Source: Chitinophaga sedimenti (GTDB taxonomy: Bacteria; Bacteroidota; Bacteroidia; Chitinophagales; Chitinophagaceae). Taken from it: a stretch of 64,000 bases of DNA. The stretch spans positions 62,001 to 126,000 of the forward strand of contig NZ_JAKUKA010000001.1 in NCBI RefSeq assembly GCF_023156195.1. Direction: 5' to 3'. The notes under the pieces are model-generated. The model did not search any database, had not been told where the DNA came from, and was given only the letters and a program-made list of their open reading frames with translations. This document shows positions 8,276-18,558 of the stretch, in pieces. Made by a program: the position numbers and the translations under genes. Positions within the stretch are counted from its first letter, which is position 1; each line of letters opens with the position of its first letter.

Positions 8276-11200
8276 ATGATGAAAAAAGTTTACTTATTCG
8301 TCTTGCTTTGTATTGTTATTTTTAATAATGTACACGGCCAGACGATAAAAGTCAGTGGATCTGTTACTGACGGCAAAGATCCCTTGCCCGGCGTAACAGT
8401 AAGGATCAAGTCCACCAACACGGGAACCGCAACAGACGACAAGGGCCGATTTACGCTAAATGCCCCCGCCAATGCCACACTCGAAATTTCTTTTATTGGT
8501 TACGAGACCAAGCTCGTTAAAGCAGCCGACAACCTCACTGTTAAATTAGAGCCTTCTAACAGTACCCTGCAGGAATCGGTAGTAATCGGTTACCAGAAAG
8601 TAACACGTAAAACCGCCACTGCCGCTATTTCCAGCATCTCCGGCAAGGAATTACAGAACCAACCCGCAGCGAGCTTCGACCAGATGCTGCAGGGCCGCCT
8701 GTCTGGTGTAAACGTACAGAACTATACAGGTATGCCTGGCGCACGCAGCAGCGTGTCTGTTCGTGGTAACTCCCTGGTAACGAACGGTTACGACGAAAAT
8801 AACGTGACCAACAACCCGCTGTACGTAGTAGACGGTGTACCGCAGCCAACAGAATCGTATGCTGGTCCTACCGGTGGTACGGCCTCCAACTACCTGGCCG
8901 GTATCAACCCCGAGGACATTGAAAGCATCGACGTACTGAAAGATGCCTCCGCATCAGCGATCTACGGTTCGCGTGCGGCTAACGGCGTTATCCTGATCAC
9001 CACCAAGAAAGGTACCAGTGGTCGCACCCGGGTGGGCGCCAGTGTGTACGCGGGTTATGTAGAGCGCCCCGAGCTGCGCGACGTAACCATGGGTGTAACA
9101 GAACGCCGCCAGAAAATGGACCTGATCGACGTACTCTCGCTCTCGCAGAAACGCAATCTGCCTGCTATCATGACTGACAGCCTTAATCCCGCATTTAATG
9201 GTAACACCGACTGGCAAGACCTGTTCTTCCAACGCGGCCTTATCCAGAATGCGGATATTAATATCTCCGGCGGTGGCGAATCTTCCAACTACCGTTTCAG
9301 CCTTGGTTATTATGATGAAGATGGTATCGTGAAAGCGACCGGCTTCTCCAGGTATACCGCGCGTTTTACGCTTAATGCACGGGCGCTGGACAACCGCACG
9401 GACATCAACCCGATCATCACTTATTTCCGTTCCGATAAGGACCGCGGTAATGGTAATGATAATAGTCCGTTCGGCGTAGGTGCCGGCGACATGCCTTCTT
9501 CCCTGCTGAACCTTTCTCCGGAAGCAAAAGAAGTGATCATGGGTTCTTATAATAAAAATCTCGATAAAAACATCGATAATAACCTGTCGTTCGCATTGAA
9601 CCTTGGCCTGTCGCTGACGCCTCACCTGCGACTGAGCACCCAGAACTCATATATCTACCTGAATGCGAAAAGGGACCAGAACGCGCCGAACTTCCTGACC
9701 GGCACCGGTAACTACGCTTTCGCCTTCACTTCTACCCGTGCTACGATGATGTCTTCCAACTTCCTGACGTATTCTAATCAGTTTGGAAAACACAATGTGA
9801 GTGCAGTAGTGGGTACCGATATCAACTTCGATCAATACCAGGAAATGTGGGCCAGCGGCTCAAACGGTGTGTCTGACCAGATCCAGATCATCTCCGGTTT
9901 CCAGAAACAGAATACGGACGTAGGCGCGCGTTATGATGCGTTCGGCCTGCTGTCGTACTATGCCCGCGTAGCCTACGATTATGATACTAAGTATATCGTT
10001 TCCCTGAGCGGTCGTTACGACGGTTCTTCCAAATTTGGTAAGAACAATAAATGGGGTTTCTTCCCATCTGCATCAGTAGCCTGGCTGCTGTCTGAAGAAG
10101 GATTCCTGAAAGACAACGGCCTGTTCTCACTGGTGAAACTGCGTGCGAGTTATGGTACTTCCGGCAGCCTTCCACGCGACAACTACCTGCAGTATAACCT
10201 GTACCGTGTGAATGCCGGTAGTTACACAGGCAACGGCAACGCCACTTCCTACGACGGTATACCGTCCGTAATCCCGAACTTTAACCAGGCCGCACAGAAT
10301 AACCTGAGCTGGGAAAAATCGGACCAGTGGAATATCGGTACCGACCTGGAAATCCAGAAGGGTAAATACTCTGCCGCCATCGATGTGTACAACAAGCAAA
10401 ACTCTTTGCAGTTATTCAGCATCACGCTGCCGTACACATCCGGTTACAACAGTTCCTTTACCAACTCGCTGGGTGTGCGCAACTACGGTGTGGACCTGAC
10501 CATCGCCGCCAACCCGCTGCCTGCTACCAGCAAAGTGAAATGGTTCAGCCGACTCGTACTCTCTTATAATAAAAACGAAATCACTGCACTGCCGAACGGT
10601 GGCCGCGACCTCGTGTTTAACTCAGGCGACCAGTTCGATAAACTGCATATCATGTCTGTAGGCGCACCGGTGAACGCATTTTACCTGTTGCAGACCAAAG
10701 GTGTTTATACAGATGATGATGCCGTACCGGGTAATCCATTTACCGGCGACAAATTCCGTAACCCGAACTATATCTACAAAGGTGGTGACTTCATCTTTGC
10801 GGACCTGGACGGTGATTACAACATCGACATCTTCAATGATGGTATCAACCCCGATAAAAAAGCGATGGGTAACCCCAACCCGCTGTACACCGGTGGTTTC
10901 TTCAACAGTCTTAACTGGCGCGGCATCGACCTGTCGGTTTTCTGTACCTATTCTTTCAAGCGCGACGTGATCAACCTGTTCGATGCAGAACGTTTCTCGA
11001 ATTCTACCACCAGCGCACTGAATTTCGTACACACCAGCACGCCCGATTTCTCTAAAATCAATATCTGGAGAAAACCAGGCGACAAAGCCGAATACGCCAA
11101 GTTTGACTACGGTACTTACGGTTACTATTATACCTCTGCACAAACCTTCTTCCGGAGCCAGGCGGTTACTTCCGCGTGAAGAACGTAACTGTCAGCTACA

Positions 11201-11391
11201 ACCTCACCAACGTGTGGAAAGGCCTTAAGATGGACCGCTTCCGTATTTATGGTATGGTGGACAACGTGCTGATGATCCAGAAATCGAAAAGACTGCCCGA
11301 TGCTGAAAACGTGAACCAGTATGGCGAATACGACGGTGGTGGTTACCCCATCCCCAAGAAGTACACATTTGGTATCGATCTGAATTTCTAA
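8276..11391 (+). CDS. SusC-like TonB-dependent outer-membrane transporter 1 (one frame break)
   Basis: Outer-membrane importer that works with the SusD lipoprotein next to it. A signal peptide spans residues 1-21 (ending NNVHGQ). A carboxypeptidase-regulatory-like domain lies at about 24-95 (SVTDGKDPLPGVTVRIKSTN). The plug contains LYVVDGVPQ, then EDIESIDVLKDASASAIYGS and RAANGVILITTKKG. The 22-strand barrel fills the rest. About 1,038 residues after repair. Frame is lost near 11155 and adding one base gives EPGGYFRVKNVTVSYNL; the barrel then closes at YTFGIDLNF. First of a four-gene rightward operon (SusD 18 bases downstream). The transported substrate is unknown because no degrading enzyme is in the operon. 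Confidence 0.92.
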
Positions 11392-11409
11392 AAGGTAAAT
11401 CAGTAAGAC

Positions 11410-12937
11410 ATGAAAACGAAGACAATGAAGCTAAGCATATTCACGATATTAACGGCGGCGGTACTGGTTACTTCTTCCTGTTCCAAAATCCTGAACGGAA
11501 CCGAAGAACTCTACCTATTCAGACAAATTCTGGAAAACAGGCAGGGACGCCAAATTTGCGCTGTCCGGCAACTATTCCCTGCTACGCGCTGCGCTTACCA
11601 GGGGGCTGCGTTATAACATGTATGGCGATGGTGAAGCCAAGGCCTATTATGTGATTGATTACAACGGTGACGGCCTGGAAGGAATCCAGAGTGGTGACTT
11701 TACGTTTCAGTACAACGTGAACACGTATGGTACCTGGGATGATTTCTTTAAGGTGGTGACCATGAGCAATGAAATCATAGGCCGCTTGCCTAAAATGACG
11801 GACGAGATGTTGTCCGATGACCCGGAAGGTAGCTCCAATGCGACTAAATTCCGTAACAGGATTATCGGGGAAGCCTACTTCCTGCGTGCTTACACTTATT
11901 TCACGATGACCCGCATCTGGGGCGACGTGCCCATGGTACTGGAAGCATACGCCGATCCTATTACTGCACCGCAGATTGCGCGTACGCCTAAAGCGGAGGT
12001 AATTGCCCAGGTGATTAAGGACGCGCAGCAGGCAGCTTCTTTACTGAGCTGGGGATATAATAATTACACGGTGAATGCCGGTCCCACCCAGGCCAACCGT
12101 GGTGCAGCGTATGCCCTGCTGGCTCACGCCTATCTCTGGAAAGCAACGACGACCAATCTTACTACAGTAAACCTCGCAGACGCTCACAGCGCGGATACTG
12201 CCATTACGCAGCTTTTTGCACAAGGCGGTTACAGCTACACCGATACTGCTAACTATTACAGAACTTTCATTGGCAAATCTTCTGAAGGTATTTTTGAACT
12301 GGCGCAGGCGGAAGATCAGCTGGAAGGTTCCAACAGCGGTATTGGTATGCAGTTTTTACGCAGCGATTACTGGTACGGCCGCGGTGATTACGCACGTATG
12401 GCGGTACAAACCAACTACTTTTCAAGCCACTACCCGGATTCATTGCTGCCCGATATTCGTTACGATAAAGGATTTGATTACTGGTTGAGCAATCGTCCGA
12501 TGACCCGTAAGTACAGCAACATCATTTACCGCAGACCAGGTACCAAACAGGACCCGTACCTGAGCAACAACATGAACATTTTCCGCCTGGCGGATATGGG
12601 ATTGTTGAGAGCGGAAGTGGCGATTTACGAAGGCCGTTATATGGATGCGCTGGCGATCATCAATGCCAACCGTAAACGTAACGGTGCTCCGGAATACACT
12701 ACTACCGCTTACTCACGGGATAAGATGATCGAAATCTACATCGACGAACGCGGACGTGAGTTGTACCTCGAAGGGCATAACTATTACGACATCGTGCGCA
12801 CCGGCGCAACGCATATTATTGACTGGCTGACAGCGCAACGCCGCCTGCAGGGAGGTTTCTACTGGCCGGTGGACCCGAAACTGTTCCGCGGTAACCCGTT
12901 ACTGCTGCAAACTTCTTACTGGCGCGGCAGAGTATAG
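11410..12937 (+). CDS. SusD-like nutrient-binding lipoprotein 1 (one frame break)
   Basis: Cell-surface glycan-binding partner of the preceding SusC. The lipoprotein signal ends at the lipobox cysteine in VLVTSSCSKILN. TPR-rich SusD features are visible: FRNRIIGEAYFLRAYTYF, NRGAAYALLAHAYLWKA, FRLADMGLLRAEVAIYEG and the C-terminal DERGRELYLEGHNYYDIVR. Repaired length is about 510 residues. Frame is lost near 11495; two missing C in a CCC run would give LNPEPKNSTYSDKFWKTG, the usual SusD N-terminal pattern. The N-terminal part is therefore less certain than the rest. Confidence 0.9.
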
Positions 12938-12966
12938 TTAACGATATCAACTTAAAAAATTAAGAT

Positions 12967-13666
12967 ATGAAAAATAGATTTCCGATAGTGATGGTCGCCC
13001 CCTGTTAGCGTTTGTCGTGTTAGCGCCGGCCTGCAAAAAGGATGATTATAAAAACGACGGCGGCAGGCACAATCCGAAGGTGAATATGACCACGTACGAA
13101 TACCGGCTTCCAAGAAAGGTATTTTCGATTCGCTCGTACACCTGATCGATCGTGCCGGTTTGAAAGAAATGGTGAACAGCGATATCACTTTTTTCGCCGC
13201 TAACAACTATGCTGTTGTAGATTTTATCGCAGCAAAAAAACGTATCCGCGACATCGCACTGGGCAATGAAAACCTGCCTTACACTACAGACAGCATTCCC
13301 CTGCAATTGTTGAAGGATTCGCTGCTGACCTACATGTTCTCCGGTAAAATCAACCGCGAGCAGATGACGCTTGGCGGTACGCTGCTGGATAGCAAACTCG
13401 GCGCGATCCCCAATACGAAGTTCATTATTCGCCTCGATCGCCGCCAGGACTATGCGAATTACCTGAAGTATGTAGATTATGTACAAATGGGTAAAATCAT
13501 TGGCAGCCGCGACGACGAGCAACCCGATCCGGACGCCATACCGGCGTCGGAAAAGGATATCATAGAAACCTGCCAGACCTCCGGCATTATTACCACCACC
13601 GGTATTCTGCACGTAATGTCAGGTACACACCGACTGTTCTTTAACGCGGAAAAAATTGGAGATTAA
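12967..13666 (+). CDS. FAS1 (fasciclin) domain lipoprotein 1 (two frame breaks)
   Basis: Predicted surface lipoprotein of about 234 residues. After repair the N-terminus reads as a hydrophobic signal ending in LAPACKKDDYKND. The KKDD right after the cysteine resembles the surface-export signal described for Bacteroidota lipoproteins. One FAS1 domain follows: KGIFDSLVHLIDRAGLKEMV, then the H1-like box DITFFAANNYAVVDFI and the H2-like end GIITTTGILHVMSG. Breaks near 13000 (one C in CCCCC) and 13112 (one base) are closed by additions. It sits between SusD and a DUF5007-like lipoprotein, where Bacteroides starch operons have SusE/F glycan-binding proteins. A similar role is inferred, not shown. 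Confidence 0.75.
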
Positions 13667-13687
13667 TCACCCTTAAAAACTTGACAG

Positions 13688-14671
13688 ATGAAAAAACTCA
13701 TTATATCAGCAGTTGCAGTATTGGCGGTGATTACAGCCTGTGAAAAGGTTACGCCGGGCTTCCTGAGCTCACAAATGCGTTATAAGGATACCGTGGTGTA
13801 TTGCAAAAGAGGTTTTGCCCTCACGCAGTCCGAACGCGTGAACGCGGACGAATCCACACCACCGATCACCTTCAAATTATTAAACCTTCGCGAAAAGGCA
13901 ACCGGCAAACCCGCACCTCCCGAGTTCTTTACAGACTATGATGTAGTTGTGTTCAAAGAAGGCATGGCGTTTAACCCGGAAACGGATACCACGCTCGCTA
14001 AATTGAACGAGAAACGCGAAACAAAGAAAATGAAGCCGATGATCTTCAACGAAGTGAGTGGTCAGTTCGTATTCAACAAAGCGTCTACCAACCTGCCGCT
14101 GGGCGATTTCGCATTTGACCCGGAGGTAAGCAATATCGCTGGTAAAAAAACGTTTACCAACTTCTCGCAGATTTCTGTAGTAGATCCGACTACAGAGGAT
14201 ATCTTCCAGATCAACGCTACCGCTGCCGCTGTATTCAGCGATGCTACCGGCGCTTCTGTAGGCATTCGCAACCCGGTACTCAAAATTACCAAACAGTCCG
14301 GCGATGGCGCCCGCCTGATCCTGAAAATTGCGGACAAAAACGGCAAACCGTTTAACCCGAAAACAGGTGAGATCATCCGTCGCGGTGACAGGCCCGTATT
14401 TGAGAACTACGCACGCTTTAACCCGGTAATTTTTACGGATACCGCGATGATCTGCGACTTCGTAGTGGCTCCTTTCCCGCTGAGCGCTTACATCGACAAC
14501 ACCGGTTACAACTGGGGTGGACTGATGTACTACCGTATTCCCAGCCAGTTCGTAACAGTTGATGGCTATCCGCAGGGTGGTTACTCCCTGAACCCGCGCT
14601 GGGATTTCAAAGTAAAACTAGAAGGTACTTATTTGCTCGAGATCATATGTTCCGACGCTGTACATAAGTAG
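13688..14671 (+). CDS. DUF5007-like lipoprotein
   Basis: Intact 327-residue predicted lipoprotein. The signal ends VLAVITACEKVTPGFLSS, with the lipid cysteine at about 18. The mature part is beta-rich, with a repeated pattern of short strands (GRLILKIADKNGKPFNPKT-like region, then a C-terminal PRWDFKVKLEGTYLLEI). The best family match by pattern and context is DUF5007, often found next to SusC/D and FAS1 genes in Chitinophaga relatives; I am moderately sure of that name. Last gene of the 8.3-14.7 kb operon, followed by a strong terminator. Probably an accessory surface binding protein. Confidence 0.65.
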   Translation: MKKLIISAVAVLAVITACEKVTPGFLSSQMRYKDTVVYCKRGFALTQSERVNADESTPPITFKLLNLREKATGKPAPPEFFTDYDVVVFKEGMAFNPETDTTLAKLNEKRETKKMKPMIFNEVSGQFVFNKASTNLPLGDFAFDPEVSNIAGKKTFTNFSQISVVDPTTEDIFQINATAAAVFSDATGASVGIRNPVLKITKQSGDGARLILKIADKNGKPFNPKTGEIIRRGDRPVFENYARFNPVIFTDTAMICDFVVAPFPLSAYIDNTGYNWGGLMYYRIPSQFVTVDGYPQGGYSLNPRWDFKVKLEGTYLLEIICSDAVHK

Positions 14672-14693
14672 TCGCTGAATAAAAGAAGATGAA

Positions 14694-14735
14694 AAACAGC
14701 AAAGCCGCCTGTGATGGGCGGCTTTGCTGTTTAAA
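14694..14735 (+). terminator. Terminator of the first SusC/D operon
   Basis: Sixteen-bp perfect stem (14694-14709 with 14717-14732, core CAAAGCCGCC) and a 7-base loop, 22 bases after the last stop codon. Confidence 0.85.
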
Positions 14736-14740
14736 GCAAG

Positions 14741-14772
14741 AAACCGTCCCGCAAAGGCAGGACGGCATTTTC
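14741..14772 (-). terminator. Terminator of the lipocalin-like gene
   Basis: Imperfect stem CCGTCC/GGACGG with an added GC pair (14744-14752 with 14757-14765). On the minus strand it lies 24 bases after the stop codon and runs into T-rich sequence. Confidence 0.6.
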
Positions 14773-14788
14773 CATTAAACGTTAACAC

Positions 14789-15235
14789 CTACTTCCTTTT
14801 GAGGGTAAGTGTGATCGTTACTTCTTCTCCTTCATATTCGCCTGTGGTGGATGCTTTGAACGTAGACCCATTCACAGTAATCAGTTTGTATTCCTCACCG
14901 TCAATTATCAGTTTGGTGCCGTCCAGCGACCAGTCAGAAGTAATCACCTGGTCGTCATCCGGATCGCATTTGGTAGCGCCTTCGTTTTGTTCAGATACGT
15001 TGTTGGCTTTCAGTACAATGTAGTCGTCTTTTACGCAGGTGGGCAGATGGGCCAGGCCATCTTTAGTTGGCGTATCGCCGTCGTTCCATATTACAGGTCT
15101 GTCGGCAGTGATCGATACGTAAGTCCATGAGCCAAGTAATTTTTCTTCATTGGTTTTGGGATCATCTTTTTCTTTTTTACACGCGCAAAAAAGCGCCGCT
15201 ATTGCCAGGGGCATGGCAAATTTCAATTTGTTCAT
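14789..15235 (-). CDS. Lipocalin-like lipoprotein
   Basis: Intact 148-residue predicted lipoprotein, MNKLKFAMPLAIAALFCACK with the lipid cysteine at about 19 and an acidic/basic KKEKDDPK tail after it. The lipocalin signature LLGSWTYVSI opens the mature domain. A beta-barrel pattern follows, ending EEVTITLTLKRK, with a CVKDD and a KCDPDDDQ segment whose two cysteines may form a disulfide. This fits the lipocalin-like domain common in Bacteroidota secreted proteins of unknown ligand. Single-gene unit, convergent with the SusC/D operon. Confidence 0.75.
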   Translation of the reverse strand: MNKLKFAMPLAIAALFCACKKEKDDPKTNEEKLLGSWTYVSITADRPVIWNDGDTPTKDGLAHLPTCVKDDYIVLKANNVSEQNEGATKCDPDDDQVITSDWSLDGTKLIIDGEEYKLITVNGSTFKASTTGEYEGEEVTITLTLKRK

Positions 15236-15377
15236 TGTTAAAAAACTTTAGGTGTTAATGTCTACATCATTCTCAGCATGGAAGGAACGATTTGGGGGAC
15301 AGGTAAACAGGAACGGGTGCAAACATAGGGCATGCGAAGTTTGTGGGCAACGGCAGGAAGTGTGAAATGTAAAAATG

Positions 15378-15410
15378 AAGCACCGGGATGAACATTGTCC
15401 ATCCCGGGCT
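15378..15410 (-). terminator. Terminator of the GH18 gene
   Basis: Eight-bp perfect stem CCGGGATG/CATCCCGG (15383-15390 with 15400-15407) with a 9-base loop, just after the repaired GH18 stop on the minus strand. This supports that stop at 15414-15416 in place of the raw stop at 15248. Confidence 0.7.
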
Positions 15411-15413
15411 GCG

Positions 15414-16543
15414 TTATTTGAACTCCCGGTTGATAGCGTTGAGCAAGTAGCCCTTTTATCGCTGTCGTACTCCCAGAACATCACACCGGCCAGCCCGTGC
15501 TGCTTTACATAGGCGCATTTGAACTGGATAGAATTCTCATCATCATAAGTTAAAAATATTTTTTTAGTGGGATGAAACAGGTAGGGGGCTTTGGCGCTAT
15601 CGTCCCAATATCGTACATAGCCGCCGGTAGTGAGCAAACTATCCTTGATCATCGTGTACCCTGCACCGCGTGCGCCTTTCTGGGGCTTACGTTGCAGGCC
15701 TGCATTATCCGCATCAGGCATCTGCCATGCACGGCCGTAAAATGCGCAGCCCATCACGATTTTACTTGCCGGAACACCTGCTGCGATATAGAACTGGATG
15801 GATTTATCTGCTGAAGCGCCGCCCGCATCACCCGTTGACGCCGGGAGATTGGTGTGATGCCCTGCTACGCGCGAGCCTTCGGTTTTGTAATCGTAGGTCA
15901 TGATGTTTACGTAGTCGAGGTATTGTTGTGCCTTATCCATTTCGGTATGGTCCACGCATGATTTGGAGCCGCCTACCGCGGTGGTAAGCAAATAGCGTTT
16001 GCCGGTTTGCTGTTGCAGGCTGTCCAGCGATGCACGGATGGCCTTAAACATCAGCGTAAAGTTTTGTTTGTCTTCGGGCCGGTAGATGTTACCTTCTTCG
16101 CCGGGGATGCCGGGGTATTCCCAGTCAATATCTACCCCGTCTAACTGGTAACGGCGAACGATTTCCATGGAACTGTGGGCAAAACTTTTGCGGGAAGCGT
16201 CGGTGAGCACGGCATCGGAGAAGTTCTCGCTCCATGCCCAGCCGCCGATAGAGATCAGTATTTTTAAATCGGGGTTGATCTTTTTAAGACCATTCAGGTT
16301 CCGGAAGTTCACCGTATCGGTACGTTCATTCGTCAGCCAGGCGAGGCCGTGCTGTACATTCACGAACGCATAGTTGATGTGGGTAAGACCCGCGGCATCG
16401 ATGCCCGAAACGTCTACCAGTCCGCGGTAGCCGCCCACGTAGCCGATAACAACTTTGCCGGGAACAGGTTTTGCGGGCCTGAAGGCGAAACATAACAGGA
16501 GCAGGGCCAGTAAGGGGCCGTGGAATTTAGTCAGACGCATCAT
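15414..16543 (-). CDS. GH18 chitinase-like glycoside hydrolase (one frame break)
   Basis: Secreted enzyme of about 377 residues. Start MMRLTKFHGPLLALLLLCFA at 16543 gives a clean signal peptide; an upstream extension of the same frame has no family match. The GH18 barrel starts at KVVIGYVGGYRG and has the second motif KILISIGGW. The catalytic motif DGVDIDWEYPG has all three Asp and the acid/base Glu. Later come LDYVNIMTYDYK and GVMFWEYDSDK. Frame is lost near 15455. One A added to an A run gives KKGYLLNAINREFK and a stop at 15414, directly before a terminator. Likely an endo-acting chitinase or related beta-1,4-N-acetylglucosaminidase; it stands alone, divergent from a membrane protein gene. 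Confidence 0.9.
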
Positions 16544-16609
16544 TAAATATACTAACACAATTAATGAATAAACCGTAACTTTTATGAACGGTCCATTAAA
16601 CCCCTGTAT

Positions 16610-17764
16610 ATGCAACTTTCCACTTCCCGCATTACTTCTGTCGATCTGCTTCGAGGTCTTATTATGGTAATTATGGCGCTGGACCATACCCGCGATTTTA
16701 TTCATGAAGAAGCATTTACCGGCAACCCGCTGGATCTTGCCACGACTACCCCCATATTGTTTTTTACAAGATGGATCACCCACTTCTGCGCCCCGCTGTT
16801 CGTATTCCTGGCGGGTGTATCGGCCTGGTTGTCCGGGCGCGGTAAGCCGGTAGGGGAGCAAAGTGGCTTGCTGATTAAACGCGGATTATGGTTGATTTTT
16901 GTAGAGGTCGTGATCATGACCCTGATCCTTACCTGGGATCCGGGCTTTCATGTAATATTCCTGGCGGTGATCTGGGCGATCGGCTGCAGTATGGTGATTA
17001 TGGGATTGTTGCTGCGCGGCGGCTGGTGGCTGTTGCTGGCGATCGGGCTGTTAATATTCCTCGGACACAATGTAACGGATTACCTGCCTGCTCTGCAAAG
17101 CAACCCGGTGATGGGGGTACTGCTGACTTCCCCGGGCGCGTTGATCCCGCTACCGGCAGGGTATAACATCCTGCTGGCCTATACTATTCTGCCCTGGACG
17201 GCCGTGATGCTGCTTGGGTATTGTGCCGGCCGCCTGTACGAGCTGGAGGTGGTCCGCAGGAAGCGGATGCTGGTTACATTAGGCTGCTCGGCAATTGTAT
17301 TGTTTATCGTACTGCGGTTTATCAATGCTTATGGTGACCCGGTGGCGTGGAAGGGACAGGCGTCGCCGTTTTATACTTTCCTGTCTTTCATTAATACTAC
17401 CAAATATCCGCCGTCGCTGTCGTTCCTGTGTATGACATTGGGGCCGGGGCTGTTGCTGCTTGCTGTATTCGAAAACAAAAGCAACCCGTTTTTAAGTGTA
17501 TACGGGCGGGTGCCGTTCTTCTATTATGTACTGCACTTCTTCCTGGTGCGGGTGATAAGTGTGATCATATTTTTTGGCAGCGGGTATACCCTGGCGGATT
17601 CAGGGACGTTTCCCTTCCGGTTCAGGCCGGCGGATATGGGCGGGTCTTTGGAAGTAGTCTATATCATATGGATAGGGGTGGTGTTGATGCTGTATATGCC
17701 CTGCCGGTGGTTTGACGGGTATAAGCAGCGGCATAAGGAGAAGCGGTGGTTGCGGTATTTGTAA
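16610..17764 (+). CDS. DUF1624/heparan acetyltransferase-like membrane protein
   Basis: Intact 384-residue integral membrane protein with about ten hydrophobic spans. The N-terminal signature SVDLLRGLIMVIMALDHTRD and the following THFCAPLFVFLAGVSAWL are typical of the DUF1624 family, part of the acyltransferase-3/heparan-alpha-glucosaminide N-acetyltransferase superfamily. The conserved Asp-His in ALDHTRD is the likely catalytic site. Substrate unknown; members are thought to acylate sugars across the membrane. Divergent from GH18 with a 66-base gap. That leaves room for overlapping promoters, but I see no clear consensus. Confidence 0.75.
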   Translation: MQLSTSRITSVDLLRGLIMVIMALDHTRDFIHEEAFTGNPLDLATTTPILFFTRWITHFCAPLFVFLAGVSAWLSGRGKPVGEQSGLLIKRGLWLIFVEVVIMTLILTWDPGFHVIFLAVIWAIGCSMVIMGLLLRGGWWLLLAIGLLIFLGHNVTDYLPALQSNPVMGVLLTSPGALIPLPAGYNILLAYTILPWTAVMLLGYCAGRLYELEVVRRKRMLVTLGCSAIVLFIVLRFINAYGDPVAWKGQASPFYTFLSFINTTKYPPSLSFLCMTLGPGLLLLAVFENKSNPFLSVYGRVPFFYYVLHFFLVRVISVIIFFGSGYTLADSGTFPFRFRPADMGGSLEVVYIIWIGVVLMLYMPCRWFDGYKQRHKEKRWLRYL

Positions 17765-17905
17765 GAGGCTTTCCGCACGCTGCGACTGACACCTCGGCAG
17801 TGTAAGCGGGCAGCTGGGCAATTCAAGCGTCCCACAAACTCCCGCCACCTGCCTACAAAGCCCTGTAACCACCCCGCAAACTCCGCGCAGCATAACCCCG
17901 CCGCA

Positions 17906-17961
17906 CAAAAAAATGCCGGGAACGCCCGCCCGGGGTCAATCGGAAACGGGGTACTCCCGGC
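17906..17961 (-). terminator. Terminator of the SANT-like gene
   Basis: Outer stem GCCGGGA/TCCCGGC (17915-17921 with 17955-17961) with further GC pairing inside (CCCG/CGGG). On the minus strand it ends in a run of seven T. It lies 29 bases after the stop. Confidence 0.6.
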
Positions 17962-17990
17962 GCTAAAATTGGCAAGCTATTTTGGAGAAA

Positions 17991-18308
17991 TCAGGCTTCC
18001 AGCAGCCCGATCCTGATCAGCCTCGACCTGATCGCCCCTGTTGTACGACCATGTATCCGGGCCATTTCTATAATGCGTTTCCCATCGTTGAATTGTTGTC
18101 GTAACGCTTCTTCCTCTGAATCCGTCCATTTGTTACCCTGGTTGCCACGCGCTTCGCTCACTTTCAGTTCTTTCACGGCATTAAAAAGCGCACGCAATAT
18201 CACCGGATGTTGCATCGTGCTGCCCGCGGGGATCGGGGTTTGGGTTACAGGGTCTGTTCCATTGGCCGGGAGTTCCAGCACCGTTATGGTCTGTTCCATG
18301 TTCTGCAT
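17991..18308 (-). CDS. Small SANT/Myb-like protein, unknown function
   Basis: Intact 105-residue protein; a start at the fourth residue (MEQTITVLEL) is equally possible. The C-terminal half is a compact helical module, NKWTDSEEEALRQQFNDG, then KRIIEMARIHGRTTGAIRSR and a final LIRIGLLEA. This pattern (W at the start of helix 1, GAIRSRL in helix 3) resembles a SANT/Myb-like helix-turn-helix found as a stand-alone protein and as a tail on helicases in Bacteroidota. The N-terminal half has GTDPVTQTPIPAGS and HPVILRALFNAVKELK. Nucleic acid binding is a reasonable inference. It faces away from the LytTR regulator. Confidence 0.65.
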   Translation of the reverse strand: MQNMEQTITVLELPANGTDPVTQTPIPAGSTMQHPVILRALFNAVKELKVSEARGNQGNKWTDSEEEALRQQFNDGKRIIEMARIHGRTTGAIRSRLIRIGLLEA

Positions 18309-18558
18309 CTTAAGCTGTTTTAGGGTTCGTCCGCCTGTCTGGGTTGTTTAGAAGAAGCAAGCCGCGCATACTTGTATTACAAATCTAATCGCTCAGACCG
18401 CAATGAATTTGCGGTTTAAAAAAAAAAAAACGTCATCTACGGTAACCGGAGCCCCAATCTCACATAAACATGTCAACCCAACCGCAAAAACAGCACAACT
18501 GCTGCTGAAATGCCGAATTTTACAGCCAGACATCATCCCCGCTAAATTAAACTGTGCC
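18309..18558. other. Divergent intergenic region with a 13-base A tract
   Basis: About 250 bases between the SANT-like gene and the LytTR regulator. The most visible element is an uninterrupted run of thirteen A at 18418-18430. I see no complete promoter on either strand and no stem-loop. Confidence 0.4.

Noticed and set aside
15248..15413. A C-terminal extension of the GH18 chitinase
   Set aside because: The extension is rich in Cys and Pro and unlike GH18. Adding one A near 15455 gives a normal family end and a stop just before a terminator.
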